Shown here: positions 31,560 through 44,400 of the stretch, in pieces
Layout of the letters: each line of letters opens with the position of its first letter
Numbering within the stretch: the stretch's first letter is position 1
Source of the DNA: Trichaptum fuscoviolaceum
Taxonomy: Eukaryota; Basidiomycota; Agaricomycetes; Hymenochaetales; Trichaptaceae
Length of the DNA stretch: 64,000 bases
Direction: 5' to 3'
Assembly (NCBI GenBank): GCA_910574455.1
Contig: CAJSYZ010000001.1
Location: forward strand, 535,961-599,960
Made by a program: the position numbers and the translations under genes
The notes under the pieces: model-generated
Databases searched by the model: none
What the model saw: only the letters and a program-made list of their open reading frames with translations
What the model was told of the DNA's origin: nothing

Positions 31560-33425
31560 GAACGAGGTTCAATGGTCGAACTAAAGATGTATCGATTATG
31601 GTCGACGTTGGTGTTCAATGCAACACTGGCATAGTGACCTGAAGCAGAAATTGCCAGTGAATGACGTCAGCATCACTGGCACTTTTCCGACCGACTTCTT
31701 TTTGAACTTGAACTTCATCACACTTACCAGTAACTAGTACCTTGGTGATACAGTTTCGTATCACTCCTTTGCTACATTATGCTTCGTTCAACCCGCTGAT
31801 CTCACCTGAACGCACTTGCAGTTGAAGCGCATCTGTGGACCCGGATCGACTTCGAAAATTGTGGGGGATGCTCTTTGATCAAATTCGTTCGACTGTGGCT
31901 GGCTCAACCATTTTCCCATTCTCGAGACACTGCTAGACGACATCGGAATATATTTCTCATCTCGATACCGCGAATTCTGGCCGATTTAATTTGCTAATGT
32001 TCTAGAGGACTTGGTACAGCATTTTCAAGTTATACTATCACAACCGAATTCGTGAAATCTGACGATAGAGGTTATGACGAGGCGCTGCATGGATGAACGC
32101 CGGTTCTGGAAGGCTTTCTATGGATCTGTGGGTTCAGCGATCCCGTTCCGTGCAAAACTGTGTGCCATACCCAATACTTTCGACGCCCACAATAGGACGA
32201 CTTCTCTTGGAGACGCTGAACACTGTGGGCCTGGTATGCAATTAGCGCTAAACTAGGCGACGGCACGGTGACACAGCTTACCGATACATTCTTCGGGCCC
32301 ATCGACCGTGAGTCATTCGCGATTTTTACCATTTCTCCTGAGCCGCATTTTGGCTGATATTGCATTGACTGCATCCCGTTCGGATACATTTGTACAGTTA
32401 GAGGAGTCCTTTATGGATAGTCGGACAGATCTGGATAATTGGTATGAATGCTTGAGTACACTGTTTCATTCTGACTTTTGTCATTCATTTCCTCGGCCTT
32501 GTGGGCCTGCAGTCCAAGGGCATCGAGGTGCTTTCATTTCTATTGCAACCACAAGTCCGAGATGAGTCGGGTCCTGTGCACAACTTGAAGTGGCCCGACC
32601 ATCTTTGGAATAATATTGTGTGGACATTGTCATCTTTGGTTCATATTAAAGCGCGATCGTATGCCATGGCGGCACTGCTTTGCTACGCTGCTTTCCAGTA
32701 TAAAGTGCGAGTAACGCTCGCACGTCTTGTAAGTCACTCCCCGCACCCTTCAACTCATGTCTCCTCAGGAATATTTGAACAAGCTTAAGTTCGACACACC
32801 CCTCCGTCACTCTTCTCGCTGCAGATTCGGCAGAAAACGCTCTACGAAGACTCCGAGTCGTGCGTCAGGGTATCTTCAGTTGGACAGTAGCTCCCAGCAA
32901 AGATGCCTCGACAACAAACCGGCTTGCGACAAAGGGCTCCGCGAAGTCGGCGATGATCCGTCCTCTAAAAAGGCTGTCGACGACAAGGCCGAACCTGGTA
33001 GGGCACTTGTCAACAACGTTACCAAGACCACCACAGAAAACCTCGGAGGAGGTTCCGACCGTGACAGGTATTTTCCCCGAACGATGTCTTGCTGCTCTTG
33101 TTGCTTGAACAATTGTGACCACTCGGAAACGGAGTCCATGTGATCCTACTCGACGAACGCAACGATGGATAACAACATCGGTGCAGGTCGTACACTGGAC
33201 AACTATGTGTACCAGCCGGTAGGTCGATGGCTAGAGCGCGTGACAGCGAACTGGTTTGTTAGAAAGGGCAAAGGCGTAGACTCTATCTCCGCGACTAGTC
33301 TCATTCCAGGTACGTTTTGAATGCTTCTGATTGTTTAAGGACGCTGACCGATGTTTTCCAGAAAGAGCTATGATTGAGTACGGGAGCGCGATTGATACCC
33401 CGACGTCCATCTGAAGTCAATATCG
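31560..33425 (+). other. Broken, unrecognised coding-like region
   Basis: Plus-strand frames hold protein-like pieces: PYPILSTPTIGRLLLETLNT (about 32160-32220), DTFFGPIDRESFAIFTISPE (about 32285-32345), SKGIEVLSFLLQPQVRDE (about 32510) with SSLVHIKARSYAMAALLCYA, and a final DNYVYQPVGRWLERVTANW ... YGSAIDTPTSI ending in TGA at 33411-33413. Stops and frame changes separate them. Some of these may be introns. I do not recognise the family and cannot build one model. It may be an intron-rich gene of about 1.3 kb or a pseudogene. No plus-strand start is convincing. Confidence 0.35.
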
Positions 33426-33614
33426 ACATGTGTACCCAGTAAAAATATGTTATGTATCTATGTACAGTATATTCCACAAAAATTACTCTATGTACCACTA
33501 GCATGACAACCCCAAAAGCAGATATCCAGTAACGCCCCTTGTTCCACTAGAGAATAATTTTTAATCATTTGAATTCAATATGAGCAGTCTCACTTTAGCA
33601 CACAAGATAGGTTA

Positions 33615-34451
33615 CTAGGAGATAACATGCAGCACAAAGATATTGGGAGCGGAGAACCCGAGCCGTTTTATAGCTAACGCATCGTTGCGTTCTAGCCTAT
33701 CAAAGAAGATGTTTTCTCGTAGCCAATCTGGAAAGTCCCATCAGTGAGCAACATTTGTAAGAGCGATAAACATACTTACCGACACGCCGTATCCGATGTA
33801 CTGGAAGGGCCGAGGACCACTTCCGACTACTCCAAGCTGCATGGGTTCCGTATTCTCGTAAGATTGCTGTGCGCTGCACAGAAACTTTCGTAATAGGTGA
33901 CAGCATCGAATACTCTTCGGCCGTCACGGGCACTTGAGAATATCTACCAGATAATCATGTTCAGAGCAAATAATGAACTAAGCTATGTATCTGACTTACT
34001 CTAACCATAGTGCAACGCAAACATCGCGCAGTGTAACTCCGCGAGAGTTATAAACGCGTGTACACCATGGAGTGTAATGGCAAATGATATAGAGCTCTGT
34101 CATCTTCGGAAAGGTCGCAGGCTCGTCCTTTGATAGGAAGGGCAAGTCCACATTTGGGTCCGCATCGCTATATCCACCGATTTGCCCTGTCAGCGGATTA
34201 GATTGATTAACTCGACCCTTAGTCGGATAACTTCACCGTACCGGATAGAATATTAAAAACCAGTCGAAACGAAGGCGTCGAATTCGACAATACATGATGT
34301 AATTCGACCCTCGGATTAAGAAGATATAGCTCTATTTGCGTCAGAACGGGACCATCTGCACAGATGATCAGTATGACGCGTACGATCAAATTGGGGAATA
34401 CTAGGTAAACTCACAAAGACGGGCAAGCTCGCATTTGTCTCCAATAAGCAT
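33615..34451 (-). CDS. DUF6699-type small protein, copy 2
   Basis: Paralogue of the gene at 29047-29968, with the same exon layout. YGPVLTQIELYLLNPRVELH is followed by FRLVFNILSG across an intron. The next exon has DVDLPFLSKDE-like sequence, PKMTELYIICHYTPWCTRVY and NSRGVTLRDVCVALWLEY, then VPVTAEEYSMLSPITKVSVQ. After the final intron (about 33722-33779) DWLRENIFFDRLERNDALAI and GFSAPNIFVLHVIS end at the stop 33615-33617. All introns are GT-AG. The 5' exon is uncertain: I chose ATG at 34449-34451 because it gives the YGPVL phase, but it lacks the W.PG motif of copy 1, and an upstream exon with QPGSS is possible. Function unknown. Confidence 0.75.
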
Positions 34452-34454
34452 TGT

Positions 34455-35700
34455 ACCGATCTTTCAGAAGAACCAGGTTGTAGGATGAGATCAAAGTGCT
34501 GGGAGAGCGACAATGAGCCATGGGCTCTGTTTCCTCACCTTGTATGATTCCATGATTCGGGTTCGGAGACATGCCCTACTCCAAATCGGAATGAAAGCCG
34601 ACCATGACTTTGCGCAAGGTAGTGAGGAATTGAACGGAGCATTTCTTGAAGAAGTGTCTAGTTATGATTATGCCGAGTCATCATGATATAAGTAGAAGGA
34701 AATCGTGGTTGTTGGCCCGGGGTATATACCTTGAAGATTGTGAACGAGGCTTGAAGCCACGCTTCCAGTTCGAAATTCCAGGTCTCCATAGTGCAAAGCC
34801 GAAGAGCAGTAGCAGGACGCAGAAAGCAACTTCGTGAAGATCACTTGAGGTGGGTTTTATAAAAACAGAAATGATACTTAATATAGATGCGATGCACTCT
34901 ATGATAGCCTGAGAAATGTGGTCGGTCCTCCGAGCTACATACTAGGCGCTGGCATGATCGGCACTTCATCTTGTTGAAGAAGGATTACATAAACCCAAGT
35001 TCCCGCGCATTTCGCCCATGGCGGAACTGTCGTCAAGCGAATATCGGCTTCCTCCCAACCTCAACACTGTTCGCGAGCAAGTCGGAGTCGAAGGCCTTAC
35101 TCTCTCAGAATACTCAAGATAACTCAAGTATTCAGAGTAACCTTTGTGTGCAATCATGGGGTGAGGTTATCACTCACATCCACTGGCATTGCTCTGATAT
35201 ACTCGTACCCGAAATGTTATCCCGAGGCTTGAACTTCGGATCACGGACATATTGCAAGGAATTCAAAAGCTTTCGTCTAAATACTCGGCTAGCTCTGTGG
35301 CTGAAGCTCCTAGCTTCGGTTCGCCCAGCTCACTAGGGCTGGATATGTTCGCCACCAATACAACTCTCATCTTGCTTCCTGAACACTCACGTCCACCGTG
35401 ATGTCCCTGCCAATCGTCTCCTCTACCAGCCGGTCACTTGATCAGAAGGCTGTGTCATGACATAGCCTTCATAATAGACGGCCGTGATTCCCGGGTATGA
35501 CGGCCAACCACGGTAGATCGTACGGCCTTCTTCTAGCGCTTACTCTTACAAAATGGCATGCGGATTTCAAGACTAGTCTTTCATTTCCCCTCTGGCTGTA
35601 GTGCTCGGAATTCTCGGCTCTATTCTTTCTTTCTTTGCGTCTTAATCGCGCAGCCGCCTTCTCGCTCGCATATGCCCTTGCTTAAAATCCCTCAGCAGAC
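34455..35700. other. Spacer upstream of the paralogous small-protein pair
   Basis: I see no supportable gene. Short ORFs on both strands lack family resemblance. A perfect short inverted repeat AGAAGGCTGTGTCATGAC/ATAGCCTTC-like lies at about 35442-35472. Confidence 0.4.
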
Positions 35701-35703
35701 GAT

Positions 35704-36377
35704 TTGACACCTTCGAGTTACGACAAATTTATCATGCCTCGTCAGGGCGCCACCCCCCAGGGTCAAGTCATAGTCACAAGTCTTATAAAATCAGTCGGCG
35801 CTGTGCTTAAGTGTGTTCCGGGGTACAAAGCATCGAGATACAGCGGTCCGCATACGAAGCCCGTTGCGAAAGACCTGCACATCGTTGACTCCGTTTCTCC
35901 TGAAATCAAGCGGCGCCGTATAGCTCTCCAAGCATGTGGCATACTTGATCAAAGTCGCATTTACGGTGACCCCCGTCTCTACGACGTTAGGGATCAGGAG
36001 TTCGAGAGCTCTGACCTTAGGGTGGCAATCGCAGGAGGGAAAAGGAAGGAAGATGTACGTCCGCCATTATTCTTTAAAATCAATGCAAGGAGTGTTCACC
36101 TACGCATATCGTTGTCCTATAGGTGAGTGTAAAATCTATGATCGTTGGCCCGGAGAAGGACGCACCGTCCTCGGAAAGGAGCTTGATGTCTCCTGCACCA
36201 CCGTACTCGCCTTTACCTTTATACTCCGCACCCTCTACTTCGTCTATCACTAATCCCACTGCAAACGGACAACCGGAAGCAATCCGAATAAGACGTATAG
36301 GGAGCATTGCGGACGAGATAGACAATATTGACGACGAAGAGAGCCGAAGACTAACAGAGGTCGCATACCTTTGTTGA
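35704..36377 (+). CDS. Unknown small protein, paralogue A
   Basis: Two exons, 35704-36054 and 36123-36377, with a GT-AG intron of 68 nt keep one frame: 201 residues from the first ATG, 191 from the ATG at 35734. Two blocks are shared with the gene at 37.1 kb: IKRRRIALQACGILDQSRIY in the middle, and IRIRRIGSIADEIDNIDDEE followed by SRRLTEVAYL at the C-terminus. Between them the sequence is Ser/Pro-rich and probably disordered. It has no signal peptide, membrane segment or catalytic motif. I do not know the family. Conservation of two charged motifs with a variable linker suggests a protein-interaction role (inference). Confidence 0.7.
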
Positions 36378-36399
36378 TTACCACACTCTACCCAAGATC

Positions 36400-37105
36400 T
36401 TGCAGTACGGAATTGTAATTTCTTATTCATTTGTATCTATACCGTACGTCGATCATGGCCTCATATCTATATCTATTTATTAAATTTTATTCTGCCCTTT
36501 ACCGCAATGACTCGCTCGCAGTCTGGCAGTCTATTGGATAAAGAAAAACCTCACCATATATTGACTGCCTTACTATACCGAGTATACTGTAAACAGGGAG
36601 TTAATGGTCAATAAACACAATGCCGGTATCTGGAACTAACTTGGCTCGTCTTACGATGAAACTTCAAGCTGCAACATCAACAACAAGTTGCGCTCCGACC
36701 ACCGGGCTGATGCGCACTTCGGTGGCTATACTATTCGGCAACTTCGCGGCTACGCTAATGTTGCTCAGTTCTCTTCCCACAACCATCACGACTTGTGGGC
36801 TCGAACTGGACTGCTGTCGATAGCGTGGACTATTTTCCGATGCAGTCAAGTCACATTTATGTTGTTCTGCAGAGTTGCCACTGACACACGTCAATTGTTC
36901 CCTGCAGAAGAATCCCATCGTCTACCCGAGCACTGCTATGGAGCTCAGCGAAAACACCCTGTGAAGTAGCTCGTTTCAACATCATTTATAACCTCATGCC
37001 GACTTCAAGCCATCTGCTCAACATTCATCGTCTCCGATTTCGTGCCATCCTCTTTCTTATCCGTGAAAAGTGTTCAACGAGTTGTAATTCCTTGGAACCC
37101 GTCTC
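36400..37105. other. Spacer between the two paralogues
   Basis: Terminator and promoter space. ORFs at 36620-36969 are short, Thr/Ser- or His-rich and unconvincing. Confidence 0.4.
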
Positions 37106-37108
37106 CCC

Positions 37109-37680
37109 ATGAAATCCACGGCGCACATCTCTCGGATGTCATATTCAGATCGAGGAGATCGACATCGGAGGCGAACTCCAGAAGAAGCGACTAACGTTGC
37201 GTATCCCGCGTATTCAGATGAGGATGTTTCGGAGGAAAGCCGTCGACGGAGGGCTGAAGCGCTCAGAGCTTGTGGGCTGCTCGACCAAAGCCGGAAGTAC
37301 GGGAACGCCAACTCGCGGCTGCATGAGAAACTTGACCACCATCGGAGCAAATCAATGAGGTCAGATTCGAGTAGATCAGATGATCGAACTCTGTTTGGAG
37401 ATGTGCGTTATCTCCTGCTTCCCGTATTCTATTCTGATATTCAGAGCTCTGTTCTCCTTTCTTTCTTCGTTTTCGAACGGAACAGGGCGACTCGGAGGAG
37501 TGTACTACCTCAAAACCTGATTCATCTTTGTCTGCATCAACTAGCGTCAAGCGCTCCCCTTGGATGCACGAGAAGCAGCCCGGAATCCGAATGAGGAGGG
37601 CCGGGAGCCTGATTGACGAGATTGATAACGTTCCTGATGAGGAGAGCCGGCGGCTATCTGAAATTGCCTATTTACGATGA
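37109..37680 (+). CDS. Unknown small protein, paralogue B
   Basis: Exons 37109-37402 and 37486-37680 with an 83-nt GT-AG intron encode 162 residues (152 from the second ATG at 37139). SRRRRAEALRACGLLDQSRK and IRMRRAGSLIDEIDNVPDEE plus SRRLSEIAYLR match paralogue A. The intron sits at the equivalent place, after the first block. The N-terminus is Arg/Ser/Asp-rich. It is in tandem with A on the same strand, about 730 bases downstream. It is intact but of unknown function. The shared C-terminal box is acidic-basic and probably helical. Confidence 0.72.
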
Positions 37681-37689
37681 GCTGCGGCT

Positions 37690-38480
37690 TGCAGGTGCGT
37701 ATACAAATAAAAACCTTGGTTTCTTGTTAGCAAAGAAGAATTGATGTACTTCACATAGTAATCCTGCTCATAAGGAGGAGAATACACTGTACTATCTTGT
37801 ACTTAATGAAGCTTTTGAATGTACCATTTACCTTGAACGGCATATTAGTCTGGCGTCTTCAAAGCAGCATAGATTGGACAAACCCGGACGGACACGAACC
37901 TGAATAGTGAATACCGATCATTCCGTCCGGGTTTCTTGACAAGTATAGTTAAACGCTCAAAATGCGATCGCAGCAGACGTGCAGACCCAAAGGCGACGCC
38001 GGCAATACCTACTTCACAAGGCAAAGTCATAGTTTCGGGGCACCGGCCAGCGCACCTCAGGAATTTGAGAGGCACATTCCGTCCGATGCATGGTGCACTT
38101 TGTTTCCCATTCATACAATGTGCTGCGTATCTTAAAAAAGCTGAACGGTAGATAAGAATGGGGATATCATGCCTGAGATGTATCCATGCTAATGCGTTCA
38201 CCGACTGGATCCACCCTTCAGCCACCTCCGATCCAGCCTTGAGTCCCCCCCTCATACATTCCCGAAACCTCCCAGATTGCTGACCATTTTATAGTACATG
38301 CGCCAAACCGCACCCCTTTCCCTCAACACGCGAACCAGAGCACTCGAGACCCTAAGAAGCGACGAGAGACAAATCATACATTGTTACTTTTACAAACACG
38401 TAAGTTGATACAAAATATTTCATCATATTATGATACGCCTATAAGCAAACTAACGGATTGATTGCCATTACTACCGTGAA
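37690..38480. other. Spacer
   Basis: Convergent 3' regions of paralogue B and the lipase gene. The ORF at 37845-38255 (minus) has no family resemblance. No gene is called. Confidence 0.45.
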
Positions 38481-38486
38481 AAGAGA

Positions 38487-39702
38487 TCAAGTCAGCATTT
38501 CATTATAAGCGAAGCAACCACGGAATGAAGTCGTACTTTGACCAAAGTATCTTAGGTGAGCAAGATTAACTCCCGTCGACGGGATCGAAACACTACAGTG
38601 CTCATCCTCTTGTCCAGAGCATTTAACCACGTCCCCTGGATTTGTATCTGTGAGCAGACAGTTAGAAACGCTTCGCTTTTCATAGTGAATATTAATACTT
38701 ACTCGGATCTTTCGATACCCAGTACTCCGTTCCACTAGAGCTCTTGTTAGTTGTAAGGATGCTACGGGGAGCAAGATTTACTCACTGATGTCTATATCCG
38801 AGCCACATCGGAGGAAGCGTAACAACACCGTCTAATATCGATTTATTCGTCAGATACATGAGGGACACATTTGTCATGTACACATACCATAAGTCTCGGT
38901 AGCTATTGAATCATCGTCAGTCATGGTTACAATCTGGTAAGTCGGATGAACATACCTCGGAAGATGTTCTCAACGCCTACAACCTTCTCTACCAGATCCG
39001 CATATCCCGGATCCCCCACTCGCGGCTGGCCAAATGTGTAGACTCGTAGAGGGACTCCGGGGAAGTTGAACGCAAGGGACACGCTAGCGAGCGACGCGAG
39101 GGCACCGCCGAGAGAATGTCCGGTGGCAACAAGCGAGTACGATGGGTACCTATCCAGCTGATCTTTCACTTCGGACAGCACAATAGACGCGGCACTATTG
39201 TATGCCTCGAGAAAGCCACTGTGCACCATCCCCGTGACATTCGTTACGCCTGGAGATTCGTATTTCTCAAACCAGATCTTCAAGTCTACGGAAGACTGCT
39301 TCAATTTGATAATCAGAACGTAGTGAAAGAGTGTGCGCACCTGTTACGATATCGCGGATCTGGAGACTCCCCCGGAAAGATACAACGATCTCCTTTCGAG
39401 AGTCATCGCGGGCCACGAAGCCCTGCGTACTGGTCGAGGAGATACTGAACTATGAAAGAGAAGCATTGAGTCAGTTTGATACGCTCGTTCTGAATGAAAT
39501 AGCGCGCGCGTACCTGCTTGACGAGCTCTTTGCCATTCGGGATTGGGCAAAGAAGCTGGTACGCGCCTGAAGCGTACTTGACGTACCACCCGAGGTCGTC
39601 CATGAGGGACTGCGAGATCACTCTCTTGTTCAGCTCTGGGGTAGGTAGAGATGCAACCGTCACGAGCAACGCGCAGAGGAACAAGACGATGAAACGGTGC
39701 AT
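38487..39702 (-). CDS. Secreted class-3 lipase / feruloyl-esterase-like hydrolase
   Basis: An alpha/beta-hydrolase of the fungal lipase class 3 family, secreted and hydrolysing triglycerides or feruloyl esters. The ATG at 39702 starts a signal peptide (MHRFIVLFLCALLVTVASL). Introns follow at about 39450-39514 and 39305-39348, and several more near the 3' end. The oxyanion strand IVVSFRGSLQIRDIVT precedes DLKIWFEKYE. The nucleophile elbow is VATGHSLGGALAS (about 39115), TFGQPRVGDPGYADLV carries the acid residue region (about 39000), and NLAHLRYFG near the end carries the likely catalytic His. GTEYWVSKDP, split by the last intron, is typical of the family. The stop is at 38487-38489. Length is about 300 residues, as expected. 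It appears intact. Confidence 0.9.
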
Positions 39703-39719
39703 CTTTGCAGTCCTGAGTG

Positions 39720-40905
39720 AGGTCTTCGCGAGATCACGAACCGCGCTTGTCCGCTGGAGGTTCTAGCCTTTTCAACGAGGCTCCTTAAAAGCATCCCCTG
39801 CGTTCGCTTGATCGCCCTGCGCAAGGAGGACGGCGGACTCGACGGTGAAACGTAGGTCCTGTGACTGGCGTTCACCCGCTTGCAACTGCCAGGACACGTC
39901 AAAGACGCACAGAAAGCTCTAAGAGAATTTGAATTGTCAAATTTCCAGAGTTCGATGTTCCCCGCAATTAATTATTCTGGGTCAAGCCTCATTGGACGAT
40001 GAGAGCTGATACCTGATCGCGGGGCAGATGTGGGGAAATAAGCAGATCACGCACGAGGAAAAGATGTCGATCGGCTTCGATCATTCGTCAAGTGACAATC
40101 CGCAACATGGTAGGTCAACCGGAGCATAGAGGGCGGCAGCAAATAGCACAGCTTGCGCCTTGCATCTTTGCCGATTTTCAAGCGCGGCAGGAACGGAACT
40201 CCAGACGCGGGGAGACAAGTCTAGTCAAACCGGTCGTTTAACATCGACCTAATGCAAGTATAGCGTAATCCTCACAACAATAAGACATAGTCCAATGCCA
40301 GATCGATTCAGAAATAAGTGAAGGCGGTCAACTTCACCTTTCTGTATATTCTTCTTGCCCATTCACCAGAGTGTGCCACTTATAGACCTTTTAGAGACAT
40401 CATTCCGTATAGAACGAAGAAGTGTTGCCAGACAGCATCTAGACATAGAGACACAAGGACCCAGACATCACTATGGAAGAGCGATCCAAGAAAGTCCAAG
40501 AAATAAGAGTGGGTGACGCATGGCATTGAGATCGCGTATACATTCGACCATGATGAAACAAATGTCAAGAGGGCATTGCAGCATGGTCAGAGCTCAAGTG
40601 ACAACTTCGTCATCAGGGTTGTGAACTTAACTTCATAAGCTTTTGTTCAGGGCCGGCTAGGATCCAAGCCCGGAGTACTAGACTCGAATTCTGGCGATAC
40701 ATTTTCCTTGATTGATGATATATGATGTTTAGAATTAGATACATGTTGTTATACTGACTTTTAAGAAAAACTTAAGTACTAGGTTTTCTATTGAATATTG
40801 TTACATGTATTGATTAGTACTAAATGCTTAATAACGTGAGGGCAGTTCATTGCTAAGAAGTGAATGCCTGAGGGCCGGCCTTCTGTTTGAATGGAATACA
40901 GTAAG
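39720..40905. other. Spacer left of the putative composite element
   Basis: Lipase promoter, then AT-rich DNA with no supportable gene. The base composition drops in G+C after about 40600. Confidence 0.45.
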
Positions 40906-41488
40906 TCCTACGTCGGCGCTATGTAGTACATCACGAAAGTCGACTTTCTCTGGCGGACCATGGCGGTCTTTATAATGTACCGCCACGATTGTGACGCCTT
41001 GTATGGCCTTACAGTCACATTAGAATACAAAACAATATTATGTTTATTTTTCATATGTTTGCAGTCTGATAATGCAAGTACAATCAGTGTAAAATATAGT
41101 GGAAGTATGGTAATTGACTGGTAGTTCACGCGACATATTATGTACGAATTATAAAGACGGTATAAGCTTGCCAACCTATGCTAAGATAGAGAAATATGGT
41201 GTGACATTGCAATAGCATGGCAATGGCATGGCCATATCATCACAATATGGCGTGACCCTGGGCTGAGCGACTTACTACGTACTAGTAGCCAGGGCCGCTT
41301 CGCCCGCTGACAAAGAAGAGACCTTCTAAATTAGTTTCGGCACTGTCAAACCGGCCGGAAGACCTTAAGTCGGAAGAAATTTTTTTAAAATTTTTGTCAT
41401 TTGAACTACACTACTTTGCTCTCAGAGAGAGTACACATAACATTCTATCATACCAATCTCAAGAGAATTATAGCCGAAATTCAACGAT

Positions 41489-44400
41489 ATGCGCGGGACC
41501 AAGTCGGCGGGTCGCTTTTGTCTGTCAGCAAGATGTCCCACTCGCGGTAGAGGACCTTTCGACACAGCCGGAGGCATGAAGCGTCATTTGGCGACATGTG
41601 CAGTATACGCCGAGGACCTAAAAAATCAGGCGGAGAAAAGGGAGCGGATAAAGAGACAGAAGATTGAAGCAGACGAACTGGAGCGAGAGCGGGAGGCAGC
41701 GAATGGTCGCGGACTTGAACCTGCTGCCATGGACGAATATACAGATGTGCGTGTCACTCACAATCTTTAAGCAGAAGTTGGAATGAGTTTGAGTTAATAT
41801 CTGTGTTAAGACCATTGGATTCGAATCACAGTTACCTATTGAACAGTCTGAAGTTCCGACCGGTCGAGGACATCGGAAAAAGGCTCGAATGCCAGGACGC
41901 TATAAGGACTTTTGCCCATCTCAGGCTAAGTCACGAAGGAAGAGGAAGGCACCTTCAACCGAGATGGAATTAGAATCAGTTAATGCACACAGCCTTTGGA
42001 CAACCAGGAAGACCCACCCTTGGGACCTTCAGAGCAAACCCCAATCGTCGACGAGCCCATCGTTCCAGTAGCCCCATCTATCAGTGACCGCGTGGCCACA
42101 GCTTGGAGTACCATAAGGAATGTTTTTGGCTTGGCACGAGAATATCAAGCAAAGCCAACGCGCATCCCGACCTCGGATGTCTTCCCAGTTGCGCAGGAGC
42201 TACCTTCGATAATGGAGACAATTAGCCCATATCCAAACCTATCATCTTTTCGTTTCGCTCATATGTGGTCTACCATCTCGCGGTACTCGAAGTCTATCCA
42301 AGATCGGACGTTGGAACTGATCCTTCGACCCGACTTCCTAAAGTCGGAAATGGATGGAATAAATACGAGAAAATTAGAGGAGAAGGTGTTGGAAGGCAGC
42401 GTACCTTGGGGGGATTCTAAGCAGGGATGGCGGAATGAAACTGTCACGATTAAGGTGCCTCTAAGTGGAAAGAAAAACGTTGGACTTGGCGAAAACGAGA
42501 AGACCGAAGGCGTACCGTTCAAAGTCGAAAACTTTTGGCATCGACCCATCATCCCTGTGATCAAGTCAATTCTGCCTCCAATGAGGCCCTCGGTTTCCAC
42601 TACGAGCCCTTCAAACAGAACTGGTGCCGTCCGGAGTTCTCAGAAACTCCTGTGCGCGTGTTCGATGAATTATTCACCGGAGACGCTTGGCTCGAAGAGC
42701 ATGAGATGGTGAAAAACCTGAAACTTCCGGCAGACGAACCTGATATATATCCCCGCGCGATTGCAGGGATCATGCTATGGTCCGACGCAACACATGTTGC
42801 CGAGTTCGGGCAGCAGTCAGTCTGGCCAATTTATCTTGCCCTGGGCAACCAGTCGAAGTACGAAAGAGGGAGTTCCGGTTCACATGCACTGCATCATATT
42901 GCATATTTACCATCAGTAAGTGTCTCATCAATCGCAAGATAGAATTCTAACTCACATTCATTGTAGATAAAAAAGAAGATTGAGGAATTCATCATAGCAA
43001 CAACGGGTGCTAAGACAGTTTCTAGAGCCATCCTGACTCACTGTCGGCGCGAGCTGTTCCATGCCTGTTGGATGCTCTTGCTGAGTGACCCCGAGTTTCT
43101 TAAGGCCTACACTCGTGGCTTGGTCATTACGTGCGCCGATGGCATCACTCGAAGGATTTTCCCTCGAATTTTCACATATTCAGCTGACTATCCGGAGAAG
43201 TAAGTGACCACCTCTTCGAGCTCGACTCAAGACTAACAATCCACTCACACCTTAGGGTGCTCATTGCAACAATTCGTGACTTGGGGACATATCCCTGCCC
43301 TCGTTGCACGATCGAGAAGAAACATATTCATTCCCTTGGTATGAAAAGGGACATGCGCAATCGCGCGACGAAGGCTCGTCACGATAACGCGGACTATCGG
43401 CAGAAAATCAAGTTAGCACGAGATAAAATTTATAAGGATCATTTGGCCGTCACCAACGAGTATACTGAGGCGTACCTGGGTTCAGAGTCTTTAGTGCCAA
43501 CTGAGGTATGAATTTGATTGACTACTCACGGGAATCGAGAACTGATTTTGACAATTAACGTAGAACGCGTTCTCCAAGTGCTTGTCGCCATATGGGTTTG
43601 ACTTCTTTCGGATGTTGCGTGTAGACTTACCTTCATGAAGTCGAACTGGGCCTTTTTAAGATGGTATTCGCCCATCTTATTCGAATGCTTCAAAGCCTTG
43701 GGGACGATCGAATCAGAGCGTTAAATAGGCGGTAGGAAGAATAACTCATCTATTTTTCCATTGGATTTAAACCCTATTTATTTTCAGATACGCTCACGTC
43801 CCATCGTTCGGAGCGTCTGACGCGGACATACGCAACTTTACCGATAATGTCTCTGAAATGAAGAAGTTAGCTGCACGGGATTTCGAAGATCTTATACAAG
43901 TGAGTTAGCTACTTTTGTTTTCAGAAAATAAGAACACCTGCTTACCCGAATTGAAGTGTGCAATACCATGTTTTGAAGGTCTCTTTCTGCCAGGAGACGA
44001 TGAGAAGATCACAACTCTCCTCTATACAATGGCAGCATGGCATGCCTTGGCGAAGCTCCGAATCCATTCAGAAATAACGTTGGAACTATTGCAACGGGAG
44101 ACAGTTAGATTAGGGGAAGAGCTTAGAAGATTTCAGAAGGATGTTTGTCCACATTACAACACTTACGAGTCAGCCCGCGAAGTGCAGGCCCGTGTTCGTG
44201 CTGCTACAACTCGTGCCAAAGCTCAGGGAAAATCTCCAGAATCGGGCTCGGGGGCAAAGAAACGGAAGGTCTTCAACCTCCAGACTTCAAAGATCTCCAT
44301 GCACTGGGCGACTACGTAGAGGAAATCAGATTGTATGGTACGACGGACGGTTACTCCACGCACCCTGTAAGTTCCAGAAGTGAATGAAAGCTTGGATTTG

